A DNA stretch of 64,000 nt from Entomohabitans teleogrylli (GCF_001484765.1 NZ_LLXO01000014.1:62001-126000), one strand, 5' to 3'; positions 54,624 through 64,000 are shown, counted from the stretch's first letter. A program made the numbers and translations. Notes: generated from the sequence alone by a model not told the origin.

Positions 54624-55475
54624 CTATGACTTGTGATTCTGGTTGTAGAAGCGTTCGGCGCGATTCTGAATCTGTTTTAGCAGTCGCTCATCGTACTGCT
54701 GGATAAACAGGTTAGTCACCAGCATGTTGATCACTGAAAGCTGGGACATTTTCGAGCGGATGGGGATCAGGCGCGAGATGCTCTCGCTGGTGATGGTGTG
54801 CAAAAGCACGCTGGCCAGGGCGGAGATACGGCTTTGCCCCATTTTGGTGATGGCTATCGACGGCACGCCAAGCTGCTGCGCGACAGTCAGCAACTTCACG
54901 CCTTCGAGGTTTTCACCGGAGTGGGAGATAATGATCACCAGATCATTTTTATCGAGAGTATTGGCGATACTGTACTGAATGCTGTAGTCCGGGTGACAGC
55001 TGACATCTTTTTTAATTTTGATCAGCTGGTATTCAAGTTCTTTTCCCACCAGGCCGCTGCTGCCGGCGCCATAAATAATGATCTTATTGCTGTTTCTGAT
55101 AAGCCGGGTGGCCTGCTCTAATTGTTCGACGTTAACGATGGCGTGCGTTTCATCAATCGACGACTTTTCGATTAAATGAATTTTACGGTTCACTGCCTCG
55201 ATAGAGTCGTCAAGATTGATATCTTCCTGCAGGATATTATCGTGTTTGCGATTGCCCGCCGAGGTAATCAGGTCAATCTTAAGATCGCTGAATCCCTGAT
55301 AACCCAGCTTATGGCAGAGACGCAAAATAGTGGTGGTGCTGACATTATTGGCTTTAGCAAGGGACTGAATACTCATACTCTTTAACGATGACTTATTCGC
55401 CAGAATATAGTCAGCGACAAAGCGCTCTTTGGCAGACAGGCTGTTATTCACTTCCCTTAACTTTAAGTCAAGCAT
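54624..55475 (-). CDS. RpiR-family regulator (HTH and SIS domains)
   Basis: 283-residue transcriptional regulator. The N-terminal HTH_6 domain includes SIQSLAKANNVSTTTILRLC followed by HKLGYQGFSDLKIDL. The C-terminal SIS domain, which binds phosphosugars, has IIIYGAGSSGLVGKELEYQL and LVIIISHSGENLEGVKLL. The start at 55475 (MLDLKLREVNNSLS) is chosen because it has AAGGTG upstream and matches the family; an in-frame ATG at 55529 overlaps the kinase stop. It lies 253 bases upstream of the PTS genes and probably controls them in response to the sugar phosphate made by this PTS. Confidence 0.9.
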   Translation of the reverse strand: MLDLKLREVNNSLSAKERFVADYILANKSSLKSMSIQSLAKANNVSTTTILRLCHKLGYQGFSDLKIDLITSAGNRKHDNILQEDINLDDSIEAVNRKIHLIEKSSIDETHAIVNVEQLEQATRLIRNSNKIIIYGAGSSGLVGKELEYQLIKIKKDVSCHPDYSIQYSIANTLDKNDLVIIISHSGENLEGVKLLTVAQQLGVPSIAITKMGQSRISALASVLLHTITSESISRLIPIRSKMSQLSVINMLVTNLFIQQYDERLLKQIQNRAERFYNQNHKS

Positions 55476-55525
55476 TTGACACCTTGTATGACCTGAATCG
55501 GTTATTAGCCGATCATCATACAAGC

Positions 55526-56983
55526 TCATCTGGTGCCGAGCAAATAAGTACCGGGGGTGGTTATCGATAATGTATGGCGATAAGAACCCCCGTTATCGGT
55601 GACTTCCAGCAGATGATCGCCAGCGGCGAGGCGCAGTTTTGCCGTGCCGCTGTGGTCGCTGCTCACGTCGTGGCGCAGACCGTTAAGGGTGACCTGCTGG
55701 CCGGGGGAATAAGCGAAATAGACCACGGCGATCGGCGCGTTATCTGGCTGCGCCTGAGCCTGAGCCTGAGCCTGAGGCGTGGGAGGAGACTCAACGATGG
55801 GCGCCGTCGGCGGCGCAGCGGGGGCGACCTGCGCGGCGTTAACGGGGGCATCGCCAGGCGGTATTGTCGGTGAGGCGCCCGCGATCTGCGGGTCGGGAAG
55901 AGACGGCACCGGGTCGCCGGGGCGCATCAGCCACAGCGCAACGGCGGCAATAAGCGCCAGCGCCGCGCCAGCGCCGGCTATCAACGGCCAGCGGCGGCTA
56001 ACCTCGCGCGGTGCTGCCGGGGATGGGCTGGTCGCTGGCGCCGGCGCGGTCGGCGCAGCAGCCGATGGCGCGGTGTCTGGGGTACCGGCGATCGGCAGAC
56101 GCAACAGATCGGCCAGTTCACGGAGGCTCTGCGGCCGGTGCTGCGGTTTTAAGGCCAGCGACTGGTCAATGGCATACAGCAGTTCCGCGGAATAACCCGG
56201 CGGACGTAGCGTCATTAACGGCTGGTAGTTATCTTCGATGCTGCGCACCACGCTAACCGGCGGCGGCGCGCCGGCCACCAGGGTATGCAGCACCGCGCCC
56301 AGCGAATAGATATCAGTCCATGCGCCGCGATCGCCCTCGTCGCTGTCGGTATACAGTTCGAAGGGCGCGAAGCCCGGTTTGAGCATCATTTCGGTGGTAT
56401 CCGACACATTCCCGATAGCTTTACGTGCCGACCCGAAATCCAGTAGCACCGGCATCTGGTTGTCCTGGATCTGAATGTTATCCAGCGAGATATCGCAGTG
56501 CAGATAGCCCTGATGGTGTAACGTCTCAATGGCGCTGAATAGCGGCGGCAGAATGCGGCGGATCCAGGTTTCGTTGATTTTACCGGGCTGTTGCTGGTGG
56601 CGTTTTTTCAGCGTAGTTCCGCTGTAATACTGCGTTCCCATATAAGCGGTACCGTTCTGTTCCCAGAAACGTAGCACCTGCACCAGCCCGGGATGGGAGA
56701 ATCGCGCCAGCAGGCGCGCCTCCTGGATAAAGCTGCTCAGACCGGCATCGAATGCCCCTTTGAGGCGTTCACCGCGCAGGGCCAGGCTATGGTCTGCGCG
56801 GCGCAGCGCTAACTGGTCGGGCATATACTCTTTAATCGCGATGGTGCGCTCCAGTTGGTGATCGGTGGCGCGGTAGACGATACCGAATCCGCCTTCGCCG
56901 ATCACATCGCGAATTTCGAACTCGCTGAACCGGTAGCCTGGCGGGAGATGACGGGCGTGTGGCCCGGTGGTCTGTTGCGACAT
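55526..56983 (-). CDS. T6SS-associated Ser/Thr protein kinase (PpkA-like)
   Basis: 485-residue membrane kinase. The kinase domain (about 20-275) has GEGGFGIVYRATDHQLERTI, the ATP lysine in IAIKEYMP (near 50), DFG in VLLDFGSARKA (near 181), and a catalytic loop HCDISLDNIQI (near 161) in which Cys replaces the usual Arg. One transmembrane helix lies near residues 331-353, after an Ala/Pro-rich stretch; beyond it is a Gln/Ala repeat and a PEGA-like domain (ADHLLEVTDNGGSYRH-like). It would be a regulator of type VI assembly as in PpkA systems. ATG 56983 is chosen for the family start MSQQTTGPHARHLPPGYRF. Confidence 0.85.
   Translation of the reverse strand: MSQQTTGPHARHLPPGYRFSEFEIRDVIGEGGFGIVYRATDHQLERTIAIKEYMPDQLALRRADHSLALRGERLKGAFDAGLSSFIQEARLLARFSHPGLVQVLRFWEQNGTAYMGTQYYSGTTLKKRHQQQPGKINETWIRRILPPLFSAIETLHHQGYLHCDISLDNIQIQDNQMPVLLDFGSARKAIGNVSDTTEMMLKPGFAPFELYTDSDEGDRGAWTDIYSLGAVLHTLVAGAPPPVSVVRSIEDNYQPLMTLRPPGYSAELLYAIDQSLALKPQHRPQSLRELADLLRLPIAGTPDTAPSAAAPTAPAPATSPSPAAPREVSRRWPLIAGAGAALALIAAVALWLMRPGDPVPSLPDPQIAGASPTIPPGDAPVNAAQVAPAAPPTAPIVESPPTPQAQAQAQAQPDNAPIAVVYFAYSPGQQVTLNGLRHDVSSDHSGTAKLRLAAGDHLLEVTDNGGSYRHTLSITTPGTYLLGTR
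55752..55775 (-). repeat. GCCTGA tandem repeat (4 copies) in the kinase gene
   Basis: Four exact copies of a hexamer read GCCTGA on the plus strand. On the coding strand they encode an alternating Gln-Ala stretch between the transmembrane segment and the PEGA-like domain. Copy number changes would keep the frame. Confidence 0.9.
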
Positions 56984-57092
56984 ATCAGGGACTCTCAAAT
57001 GGCGAACAATAGCGAAAAAGGCATTTCAGGACTGCCAGGCACGGACGGCTTCGTCCTGCCTCCGGCCTGGCGTTACGGGTCTTTATATGCCG

Positions 57093-59711
57093 CTATTCCA
57101 GGAACTGGTGGATAAATTCATTGTCCTGCACAGAAAGATGCAGGGTTCGGTAGCGGCGTTCACCGGCCGCGGCGCTCAACAGTTCGTGGCTCAGGCGCGG
57201 CAGTAGGGTGCTGGTCAGGATGGCGTTCACCATGCGCCCACCGGATTCCACTTCACAGCAGCGGCTGATAATGCGCTCAACCAGCGCATCGTCCCAGTCG
57301 GTGGCGATGGCGTAATTATCTGCCAGGCGCTGGCGGATGCGTTCCAGTTGCAGGCGGATAATATTCCCGAGACTGGCGTCGCTGAGCGGATAGTAAGGGA
57401 TCACCTGCAACCGCCCGAGCAGCGCCGCCGGGAAGACTGCGCGCAGCGGCTGGCGCAGGGCGGCGGTCAGCGCCTCCGGCTCCGGCAGGAGCTGGGGATC
57501 GCGGCACAGATCGGTGAGCAAATCGGCGCCGACGTTGGAGGTCAGGATGATAACGGTATTGCGGAAGTCGATATGGCGTCCTTCGCCATCCTCCATCCAG
57601 CCTTTATCGAACACCTGGAAAAAGATTTCATGCACGTCGGGATGGGCTTTCTCAATTTCATCCAGCAGCACCACACTGTACGGGCGGCGGCGTACCGCTT
57701 CGGTCAGCACGCCCCCTTCGCCATAGCCGACATAGCCCGGCGGCGCGCCTTTCAGGGTTGAGATCGAGTGCGGCTCCTGAAATTCGCTCATGTTGATGGT
57801 GATCAGATTTTGCTCGCCGCTGTACAGCGTATCCGCCAGCGCCAGCGCAGTTTCGGTTTTCCCCACGCCGGAGGGGCCGGCGAGCAGGAACACGCCGACC
57901 GGCTTATGGGGATCGTCAAGCCGCGCCCGGGAGGTTCTGACCTGGCGGGCGATCGCATCCAGCGCGTGGCGCTGCCCGGTCACCCGCTGGCTCAGGGTAT
58001 CGGCCAGATTCAGCACCGCATCAATGTCGTTTTTCACCATTCTGCCCAGTGGAATACCGGTCCAGTCCGAGACCACCGCGCCGACCACCGCGCTATCGAC
58101 GGCGGCGAATACCAGCGGCGTTTCGCCCTGAAGCGCTTTCAGCCGCGCCTGGTGCGTCGCCAGTTGCGCGCACAAATCCTCTTCCGGCGCCGGTGGCGGG
58201 GAAACCGCGGTCTGATGGAGAGCGGCGCGCAGTTCGATAATCTTTTCCGTCAGCGCTTTTTCCTGCTGCCAGCGTTCAGTGAGCTGCGCCAGGCTGTGGC
58301 GCAGGGTTGCGAGGTCGTCATCGATCTGCGCGCCGCGCAGCGGGTCGCCGGCGCCGATGCGCGCTTCGCGCAGGACAATTTCCCGTTCGGTTTCCAGGGC
58401 GTGGATCCGCTGGAGACAATCCTGGAGGCAGTCCGGCCGGGCGTGCTGGCTGACGGCGACGCGGGCGCAGGCGGTGTCCAGCAGGGCGATGGCTTTATCC
58501 GGCAACTGGCGCGCCGGGATATAACGGTGGGAGAGCCGGACCGCGGCCTCAATGGCTTCATCAAGCACCAGCACGCGGTGGTGGCGTTCCAGCGGCGTAA
58601 CAATACTGCGCAGCATTTGCAGCGCTTTTTCCTGCTGTGGCTCCTGAACCTGAATCACCTGAAAACGGCGGGTCAGCGCCGGATCTTTCTCGATATATTT
58701 TTTGTATTCCGACCAGGTGGTGGCGCCGATCGTACGCAATTGTCCGCGCGCCAGCGCTGGTTTGAGCAGGTTGGCGGCATCCCCCGTACCCTGAGGGCCG
58801 CCGGCGCCAATCAGGGTGTGAATTTCATCAATAAACAGAATGATTGACGTCGGGCTGGATTGCACCTCGTGGATGATGGCGTTAAGCCGCTTTTCAAATT
58901 CCCCCTTTACGCCGGCGCCGGCCTGCAACAGACCGGTATCCAACAACCACAGTTCGACATCGCGCAGCGGCGGCGGCACTTCGCCGCTGACAATACGCTG
59001 GGCCAGCCCCTCGACTACCGCGGTTTTGCCGACGCCGGCCTCCCCGGTGAGCAGCGGGTTGTTCTGGCGCCGGCGCATCAAAATATCGATCATCTGGCGG
59101 ATCTCTTCATCGCGGCCGGTGACCGGGTCTATCTCCTGGCGGCGGGCGCGGGCGGTCATGTCCTGAGCGTACTGCGCCAGCGCTCGCTCTCCGTCTCCGC
59201 TGGCGGGAGCCGCGGTCTGAGGTTCAGAAGGCTGCTCGCAGGAGTGAGCGGTAATCTGCGCCAACTGTTCGCTGAGTTGGTCGGCGCTGATACGCGCCAA
59301 CTCGCCGCAGATACTGTGCAGTATGCGGCGCAGAGCGCGGGTTTCGAGGATCGCGGCCAGCAGGTGTCCGCTGCGAATCCGGCTGGCGGCGAACTGTAGC
59401 GAAGCGTAAATCCACGCCTGTTCCACAGCGCTGTCGATATGCTCGGAAAAGTCCGTCACGGCGCTGGCGCCGCGCGGCAGGCGGTCGAGGGCGCTGATAA
59501 TATCCTGCGCCACGCGCTGATCGGCTATCTCATAGTGGCGCAGGATCAGCTGCAAATCGTTGTCCGGGGTCTGGATTATCTGATGTAGCCAGTGCGCCAG
59601 TTCAACGTAGGCGTTGCCGCGTAGTTTGCAGAATGCCGTGGCGCTTTCCAGCGCCGAAAAGAGTAGCGGATTGAGCTTTGCAAATAGTACCGAACGGTTT
59701 ATTTCAGCCAT
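57093..59711 (-). CDS. clpV: Type VI secretion ATPase ClpV (TssH)
   Basis: 872-residue Clp/Hsp100 AAA+ protein that disassembles contracted VipA/VipB sheaths for reuse. The Clp-N domain covers the first ~150 residues; Walker A motifs are [14 protein letters not shown] (near 225) and [14 protein letters not shown] (near 614), Walker B includes [20 protein letters not shown], and the coiled-coil middle domain is around 430-530. The ATG at 59711 ([20 protein letters not shown]) has GAGGA upstream and matches ClpV proteins; an in-frame start 63 bases upstream is rejected. It follows tssG after 32 bases. Confidence 0.95.
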   Translation of the reverse strand: MAEINRSVLFAKLNPLLFSALESATAFCKLRGNAYVELAHWLHQIIQTPDNDLQLILRHYEIADQRVAQDIISALDRLPRGASAVTDFSEHIDSAVEQAWIYASLQFAASRIRSGHLLAAILETRALRRILHSICGELARISADQLSEQLAQITAHSCEQPSEPQTAAPASGDGERALAQYAQDMTARARRQEIDPVTGRDEEIRQMIDILMRRRQNNPLLTGEAGVGKTAVVEGLAQRIVSGEVPPPLRDVELWLLDTGLLQAGAGVKGEFEKRLNAIIHEVQSSPTSIILFIDEIHTLIGAGGPQGTGDAANLLKPALARGQLRTIGATTWSEYKKYIEKDPALTRRFQVIQVQEPQQEKALQMLRSIVTPLERHHRVLVLDEAIEAAVRLSHRYIPARQLPDKAIALLDTACARVAVSQHARPDCLQDCLQRIHALETEREIVLREARIGAGDPLRGAQIDDDLATLRHSLAQLTERWQQEKALTEKIIELRAALHQTAVSPPPAPEEDLCAQLATHQARLKALQGETPLVFAAVDSAVVGAVVSDWTGIPLGRMVKNDIDAVLNLADTLSQRVTGQRHALDAIARQVRTSRARLDDPHKPVGVFLLAGPSGVGKTETALALADTLYSGEQNLITINMSEFQEPHSISTLKGAPPGYVGYGEGGVLTEAVRRRPYSVVLLDEIEKAHPDVHEIFFQVFDKGWMEDGEGRHIDFRNTVIILTSNVGADLLTDLCRDPQLLPEPEALTAALRQPLRAVFPAALLGRLQVIPYYPLSDASLGNIIRLQLERIRQRLADNYAIATDWDDALVERIISRCCEVESGGRMVNAILTSTLLPRLSHELLSAAAGERRYRTLHLSVQDNEFIHQFLE

Positions 59712-59743
59712 GATGGTCCTCAGAAATGCGTTGCCGGCAACGG

Positions 59744-60808
59744 TTATCCGGCGGCAGAAAAGGCGTCGGGGCACGCCTCAGGGGTGAAAATCAGCGCGCC
59801 GGTGCTGTCCGGCGGCACCGGCGCGCCGAGCCAGGTGCTGAGCCCCAGAGGGTCGCCGTCGCCGAGGCGCGCCCCCTGACAGTGCTCTGGCTGGAGTATC
59901 AGCCGGACATCCCACTGGTATTCGATACCAAGATAGCGGCGCACCCAGTCGCGTAACTGGCGGCACAGCGCGCCGCCGGGCAGAAAACGGCGATAAGTGT
60001 CCCGGGACATCGGCCCCAGCTCAATGCGAAATTTGTGCTGCACATCGCGGGCGGCGATACCGAGAAAGGCGTTGGCCCCCAGGCGCGGCGCATCTTTACC
60101 AGCCTTCAGGCACGCCTGTTCGTCGGTCTCTATCGGTAGCCAGCAGGGCAGGTTTTCGATGATGCGCACCGGCAGCGCGAAGGCGTGGCGCAGAATGTTT
60201 TCCAGGCCTTGCGGGTCGCGACCATGACGAATCAGGTGACCGGTGAAAAACAGCGGCGCGTGGCGGTTGATACTGTCGGTTTGCCCGCTATGCTGCGCCG
60301 CGCCCTGCAGGCTGGCCAGATAGTGGTTAAATCGCTGGTTATCCGCCCGGTCGGGACTGACCGCCGGCTGCGCGTCGGCCCACGCCCGGTAGAACAGGGT
60401 TAACAGACGGTGGTGGAACAGATCGACGAACGCCAGTAGCGCCCGGTCCTGGTGATGAAAAACCCGCTCGCGCACATACTCTGTCAGGTGCAGCGGCAGC
60501 GGCCCGTTGGGGCCGAACAGGCCAAACCCGTACTGGGCGATGTCATAGAGCGGCGAACCGTCGCGGGGGGTGATGCCGGCGATATTCGACGGCGCAAAAG
60601 AGAGCGACGGCTGCTGGCCGAGGCGCACGCTTTCATGGCGCGGCAGACCTCCCCGGCCAAGGGGCCACGGGGAGCCGCCGCGTGCGTCGATATGGCGCAG
60701 TAGCTGAAACAGATCGTAGCGCCATGGCTGCGCCATCAGGTTCGCCCAGAACGCCGGCGTCAGGCCGCCCGGGGTGTCGTCGTGGTACGTTTCTGCGTCG
60801 GCGCTCAT
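59744..60808 (-). CDS. tssG: Type VI secretion baseplate protein TssG
   Basis: 354-residue baseplate wedge component, partner of TssF and TssE. The family motifs PWRYDLFQLLRHIDARGGSP and FAPSNIAGITPRDGSPLYDI are present, as is the GLFGPNGPLPLHLTEYVRER segment. It starts on an ATGA overlap with the tssF stop, showing translational coupling. The C terminus runs to AGALIFTPEACPDAFSAAG-like residues. Confidence 0.93.
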   Translation of the reverse strand: MSADAETYHDDTPGGLTPAFWANLMAQPWRYDLFQLLRHIDARGGSPWPLGRGGLPRHESVRLGQQPSLSFAPSNIAGITPRDGSPLYDIAQYGFGLFGPNGPLPLHLTEYVRERVFHHQDRALLAFVDLFHHRLLTLFYRAWADAQPAVSPDRADNQRFNHYLASLQGAAQHSGQTDSINRHAPLFFTGHLIRHGRDPQGLENILRHAFALPVRIIENLPCWLPIETDEQACLKAGKDAPRLGANAFLGIAARDVQHKFRIELGPMSRDTYRRFLPGGALCRQLRDWVRRYLGIEYQWDVRLILQPEHCQGARLGDGDPLGLSTWLGAPVPPDSTGALIFTPEACPDAFSAAG

Positions 60809-62691
60809 ATCAGCATCCTGTTGCCCATTCGCGCCGGCCAGCGGGCGATTTCACCGCGCTGCTGGCTGATCAGCGTTACCCGGGTAAAGGCATTAATGGC
60901 CACCAGGCGGGCGAACAGCTGTTCCAGCACGCAGCCCAGTACATAGGGGGAACTGCCGGAAAACGCCTGCTCATCCAGCGTCAGCTCAATGGCGATGCCG
61001 CGCGCGAAGGCCACCGGGCCGGGAAGCGGCGCGCGCTGATACACCGGGCGCAGCCGGCAATGGCGCACGCCGTCGATCTGTCGGGCCACCGCCGGGTCGC
61101 AGAGATCGCCGTATAAACCTAACAGCTGGCGCAGACTGGCGGCGCCCTGTTGCGGATCGCGATCCATCAGGCTCAGGTAATTGAGCTGCAACTGACTGAT
61201 TAATTGCCAGGTAATGCGATCTTCCGCCAGCGCTGGCCGCGGCTCGGTGGGGCCTTCGCGGAACACCACCTGGCGCAGGGGAATCGAATCCGGCACCACA
61301 AAGGCGCCAGGATCCTGCTGGCGCAGCAGCAGCGGCAGATCGCGGTTGGTACACAACACTTCCGCGCTCAGATAGTGAAGATCGCCGTGCCAGGGGGCAT
61401 GGCGGCTATCGCTCAGCGAGAAGTAAACTTCGGAGCCAGCGTAACCGGTCCGTGCGCCGGACTGGCGTGCGCGCTCAGAAAGGGCGCGTGGTTCGCGGCG
61501 CAGTGAGAACCATGCGCTATGGTCGCCGGATTCCTGGCCGCCAGTGTGGTAAAAGGGCAGAAACGTCTGCTCATAGCGGGTGCCGCGTCCGCTGCCCAGC
61601 AGGCGCTGAACTGAAAACACTTCGTAATCCAGCGGGCGGATCCTGTCGACCACCAGGTGATATTCATGGCGGTGTTCGCTGAGGGAAAGGCGATCGGCGA
61701 CTCGGGGGAACAGGTTAATCACCGGGGTGCAGTGCAGCGCCAGGTGGCTGGCGTCAATCAGGCGTTCCAGCGCCGGCTCCTGCTTGTCGAGCAGGATGAT
61801 GATCTCGAATTCGCGCGGCGCTTTTTTATCCGCGGCGCAACGGCTGAACAGCGCCTGCAGGCCGTGAACGCTAAAAAAGCGGAATCGGGCCGGGAAGGCG
61901 AAATACTCCTGCAACAGACGGTAGCCCTCAAAGTTGCGCAGATCGCCGGGCAGCAGCGCCTGTTCGGGGGCGAATCCCTGCTGGCGCAGGGCATTTTCCG
62001 CCAGCAGTACCCGGCGCGGCGTGGGCTCCACGGTCTGGCATATCACGCCGGTGGCGTGCTGCATGACCAGCTCCAGCAACTGTAACGCCTCCCGCTCCGG
62101 CCCGGCGAGGTAAAACATTAATTCATCAAGTTGCAGTCCCTTCAGGGTGACGGTGTTAAAGCAACACAGGCGAATCCGCAGCGCGCTGACGCTGGTGGAG
62201 AGCGGATTACCCGGCGTGCTGAGGGTCAGGTTGGCTGGAATGCCGCCCAGCGCGGCGTCGCTGAGGCGCAGCGGATGGAGCGTCACTTCACTGGCGGTGG
62301 TATAGCAGCAGGAGATGCCTTTTTTCTTCAGGGCGAGGCTCTCCATCAGGGTGCCGCGCGGCACCACAAAGCCGGCGCTGATATCGCCTTTGGCGTCGTC
62401 CGGCTGCAGCTCGGCAATGGCCATCGATGGCGTCGGCGCCAGATACCCGGGGTAGATCATCTCCAGCAGATGGCGGGTAAAGCGCGGAAACTCGGCGTCC
62501 ATCTTCAACTGAATGCGCGAGGTAAGAAACGCGAAGCCTTCCATCAGGCGTTCAATATACGGGTCGGTGACTTCGTTTTCGAGGATCCCCAGCCGCCCGG
62601 CGACTTTCGGGTACTGGCTGGCGAACTCGGCCCCCATCTCGCGCAGCCAGCTTAGCTCGCGATTATAGTATTCCAGCAGTTTGCGGTTCAT
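60805..62691 (-). CDS. tssF: Type VI secretion baseplate protein TssF
   Basis: 628-residue baseplate wedge protein, the largest of the TssEFG group. It begins MNRKLLEYYNRELSWLREMG, carries YPKVAGRLGILENEVTDPYI and TRHLLEMIYPGYLAPTPSMA, and ends in a conserved region LDEQAFSGSSPYVLGCVLEQ. These are hallmark features of VasA/TssF proteins. Its stop overlaps tssG and its start overlaps the tssE stop, both by four bases. Confidence 0.95.
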   Translation of the reverse strand: MNRKLLEYYNRELSWLREMGAEFASQYPKVAGRLGILENEVTDPYIERLMEGFAFLTSRIQLKMDAEFPRFTRHLLEMIYPGYLAPTPSMAIAELQPDDAKGDISAGFVVPRGTLMESLALKKKGISCCYTTASEVTLHPLRLSDAALGGIPANLTLSTPGNPLSTSVSALRIRLCCFNTVTLKGLQLDELMFYLAGPEREALQLLELVMQHATGVICQTVEPTPRRVLLAENALRQQGFAPEQALLPGDLRNFEGYRLLQEYFAFPARFRFFSVHGLQALFSRCAADKKAPREFEIIILLDKQEPALERLIDASHLALHCTPVINLFPRVADRLSLSEHRHEYHLVVDRIRPLDYEVFSVQRLLGSGRGTRYEQTFLPFYHTGGQESGDHSAWFSLRREPRALSERARQSGARTGYAGSEVYFSLSDSRHAPWHGDLHYLSAEVLCTNRDLPLLLRQQDPGAFVVPDSIPLRQVVFREGPTEPRPALAEDRITWQLISQLQLNYLSLMDRDPQQGAASLRQLLGLYGDLCDPAVARQIDGVRHCRLRPVYQRAPLPGPVAFARGIAIELTLDEQAFSGSSPYVLGCVLEQLFARLVAINAFTRVTLISQQRGEIARWPARMGNRMLI

Positions 62692-63218
62692 GGGTTCCCC
62701 ACATCCCGCAGTTCCACATGGCCGTTTTCGAGGTCCATTTCGCTGCGAAACAGAAAATCAATCGGAAAGGGTTCACACCAGAGCTGTCCCGCCAGTTCAA
62801 TCGACAGAATGTTGTGCAATTCAAGAGAGCCGAGTTCTGACAGACAGCGCACCTGGAGCGTGCCAGGCAGGATCCGCGGTTCAAAGCGCTGGATAGCGTC
62901 CCCCAGCGACTGACGAATATCGCTCCATTCGATTTCCGACATGCGCTTACCGGCCAGTGAAATAATGCCGTAGTTGAGGGTTGAATGCTGTACCCGGGGC
63001 AGGTCGGCGAGGGAGTGGTCGGATTCGTAGCTGGCGCAGTTAAGCAGCCACTGCAAATCGCGCAGAACCTGCTGGCGCAGTTCGCTGTGGGAAAGTTGCG
63101 CCTGGCGGCGGGTCTCCTGGCGGTGCTGCGGTTGGTTATCGGTAAGCAGATCGAGTAGCACCGGACGTAGCGGATCGCGCAGCGCGCCCTGGCGGGTCGA
63201 CCGGGATTTTCCGGTCAT
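62688..63218 (-). CDS. tssE: Type VI secretion baseplate protein TssE
   Basis: 176-residue gp25-like baseplate protein. It contains the gp25 region CASYESDHSLADLPRVQHST, NYGIISLAGKRMSEIEWSDI and a conserved EPRILPGTLQV element. It initiates sheath assembly with TssF, TssG and TssK. Overlaps both neighbours by four bases; the start codon at 63218 lies in the end of the tagJ gene. Confidence 0.92.
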   Translation of the reverse strand: MTGKSRSTRQGALRDPLRPVLLDLLTDNQPQHRQETRRQAQLSHSELRQQVLRDLQWLLNCASYESDHSLADLPRVQHSTLNYGIISLAGKRMSEIEWSDIRQSLGDAIQRFEPRILPGTLQVRCLSELGSLELHNILSIELAGQLWCEPFPIDFLFRSEMDLENGHVELRDVGNP

Positions 63219-64000
63219 TGCGCGCCTCCGGGAGTAAAGCAGACCGCGCGCAGTTGTTGCAGCGGGAAGACGCCGGATTCGCTCAGCCAGGTTTTCTGGC
63301 CGATGCCGCGGTAGTGGGCGTCGTCATCGGTCGGCAGCCATTCAGTGCGCGCGGCGAGTAACAGCGACTCTTCGGCGTTGTCCGGCAGCGGATAGCGCGC
63401 CGGCAAATGCCCGGTCTGCTCGCGACCATCCGTGAAGCGGATTTGGACATGGCTCCAGATCAGATCGATAACCCCCTGCGGCGGCTGAAAGTCGATACGT
63501 TCGATCAGGGTAAACGGCAGCCAGTAGTAAATGCCGTTGAGAATCGCTTCGCACACCGGACCGAGCCGGCAGTCGCCGTCCATCAGCCACATAAAGCGCT
63601 GTTGCCGGGGCTCGTTCGCGTCGGCGAGCTGGACAGTACCGCTCTGCGCCGGGGCGGCATCCAGCGCCAGAGTGCGCGCCTGATGAGCCGCCTGCTGCGC
63701 GCCGCTGGCCTCAAGGCGCAGCGCTTTCGCCATCAGCGCCAGCCAGTCGGTGGGCGTGGCGCCGAACGCCGGGGCGCAAAGACCGTTGAAGGTATCGGCG
63801 CGGGCGCTTTCCGCCTCCAGTAGCTGGTGGAGCAGACGGGTGGTGGGCCGGGCGATGGGCGTCAGCCTTTCCCAGGCGGGGAGCTGGGCAATGGCCCGCT
63901 GCCAGCGGCCTGCCAGACAATACAACTGAGTCAGGGCGGCGCGCAGATCGGCGTCTGCCGGGGCGGATTTGACGCGGCTTTCCAGCGCGCTGATGGCGTC
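63215..64000 (-). CDS. tagJ: TagJ/ImpE (SciE-type) type VI accessory protein, 5' end missing
   Basis: ImpE/SciE-family protein that in other systems binds the sheath protein TssB near ClpV. The frame is open to base 64000, beginning DAISALESRVKSAPADADLR and continuing LTQLYCLAGRWQRAIAQLP, so the gene extends beyond the window; a TTG at 63925 is not the true start. 261 visible codons plus stop. Conserved segments are RFMWLMDGDCRLGPVCEAIL and GIYYWLPFTLIERIDFQPPQ. It heads the visible T6SS run and overlaps tssE. Confidence 0.88.
   Translation of the reverse strand, partial: DAISALESRVKSAPADADLRAALTQLYCLAGRWQRAIAQLPAWERLTPIARPTTRLLHQLLEAESARADTFNGLCAPAFGATPTDWLALMAKALRLEASGAQQAAHQARTLALDAAPAQSGTVQLADANEPRQQRFMWLMDGDCRLGPVCEAILNGIYYWLPFTLIERIDFQPPQGVIDLIWSHVQIRFTDGREQTGHLPARYPLPDNAEESLLLAARTEWLPTDDDAHYRGIGQKTWLSESGVFPLQQLRAVCFTPGGAQ

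Noticed and set aside
57768-58847. Long open frame (359 codons) on the plus strand
   Set aside because: It lies wholly antisense to clpV, whose ATPase motifs are clear, and its composition is that of a GC-rich shadow frame.
55526-64000. Contractile phage tail or prophage
   Set aside because: TssE, TssF and TssG resemble baseplate proteins, but ClpV, TagJ and the kinase mark a type VI secretion locus; no capsid, terminase or integrase gene is present.
1-64000. tRNA, rRNA or CRISPR array
   Set aside because: No CCA-ending cloverleaf, rRNA segment or regularly spaced repeat array was noticed on either strand.

Overview
The window is chromosomal DNA of a non-Escherichia member of the Enterobacteriaceae. 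Housekeeping genes are close relatives of E. coli genes. Three things point away from E. coli: a second PBP3 (the PBP3SAL type) beside rlmA, rnd joined directly to the min operon as in Salmonella-type chromosomes, and a chromosomal aadA-like gene. I cannot name the genus from sequence alone. No tRNA, rRNA, CRISPR, integrase or transposase gene was seen. Both ends cut a gene.

Bases 1-40,200 are mostly conserved backbone: PBP3-like gene (partial), rlmA, mntP with its Mn riboswitch, yobD, manXYZ, yoaE, sdaA, nudL-pabB, yoaH, yoaB, yoaA-tsaB-yeaY, fadD, rnd, minCDE, ycgL-ycgM-ycgN, dsbB, nhaB, fadR, ycgB, dadAX, cvrA, ldcA, emtA and treA. A short variable stretch follows: a DedA-like protein, a 14-helix drug-efflux MFS protein with a divergent TetR repressor, and the nitric-oxide-response gene ygbA. 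Useful control sites include a FadR box before fadD, a class II CRP promoter at dadA, MntR and Fur boxes upstream of mntP, and an NsrR-like palindrome before ygbA. ycgN carries a one-base frameshift in an A9 run.

Bases 40,200-50,500 are accessory. An ABC-F ATPase with a structured leader precedes a tight six-gene operon: SDR, DeoC-type aldolase, Cof-type HAD phosphatase, two zinc dehydrogenases (the second GatD-like) and a UhpT/GlpT-type organophosphate antiporter. It looks like a pathway for taking up and cleaving a phosphorylated sugar or polyol. A convergent MocR-like regulator at its end has lost the PLP lysine. An aadA-like adenylyltransferase follows.

Bases 50,700-55,475 hold a mannose-family PTS (IIA, IIB, IIC, IID) whose only downstream partner is a CX5R phosphatase of the MptpB/LipA type, with an RpiR-family regulator upstream. 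No catabolic enzyme is encoded in this cluster.

Bases 55,526-64,000 are one end of a type VI secretion locus, read right to left: tagJ/impE (partial), tssE, tssF, tssG, clpV (tssH), and a Ser/Thr kinase with a transmembrane segment and a PEGA-like tail. The first four genes overlap by ATGA junctions.

The best candidates for undescribed biology are the organophosphate/DeoC operon with its degenerate MocR regulator and the PTS-phosphatase operon.
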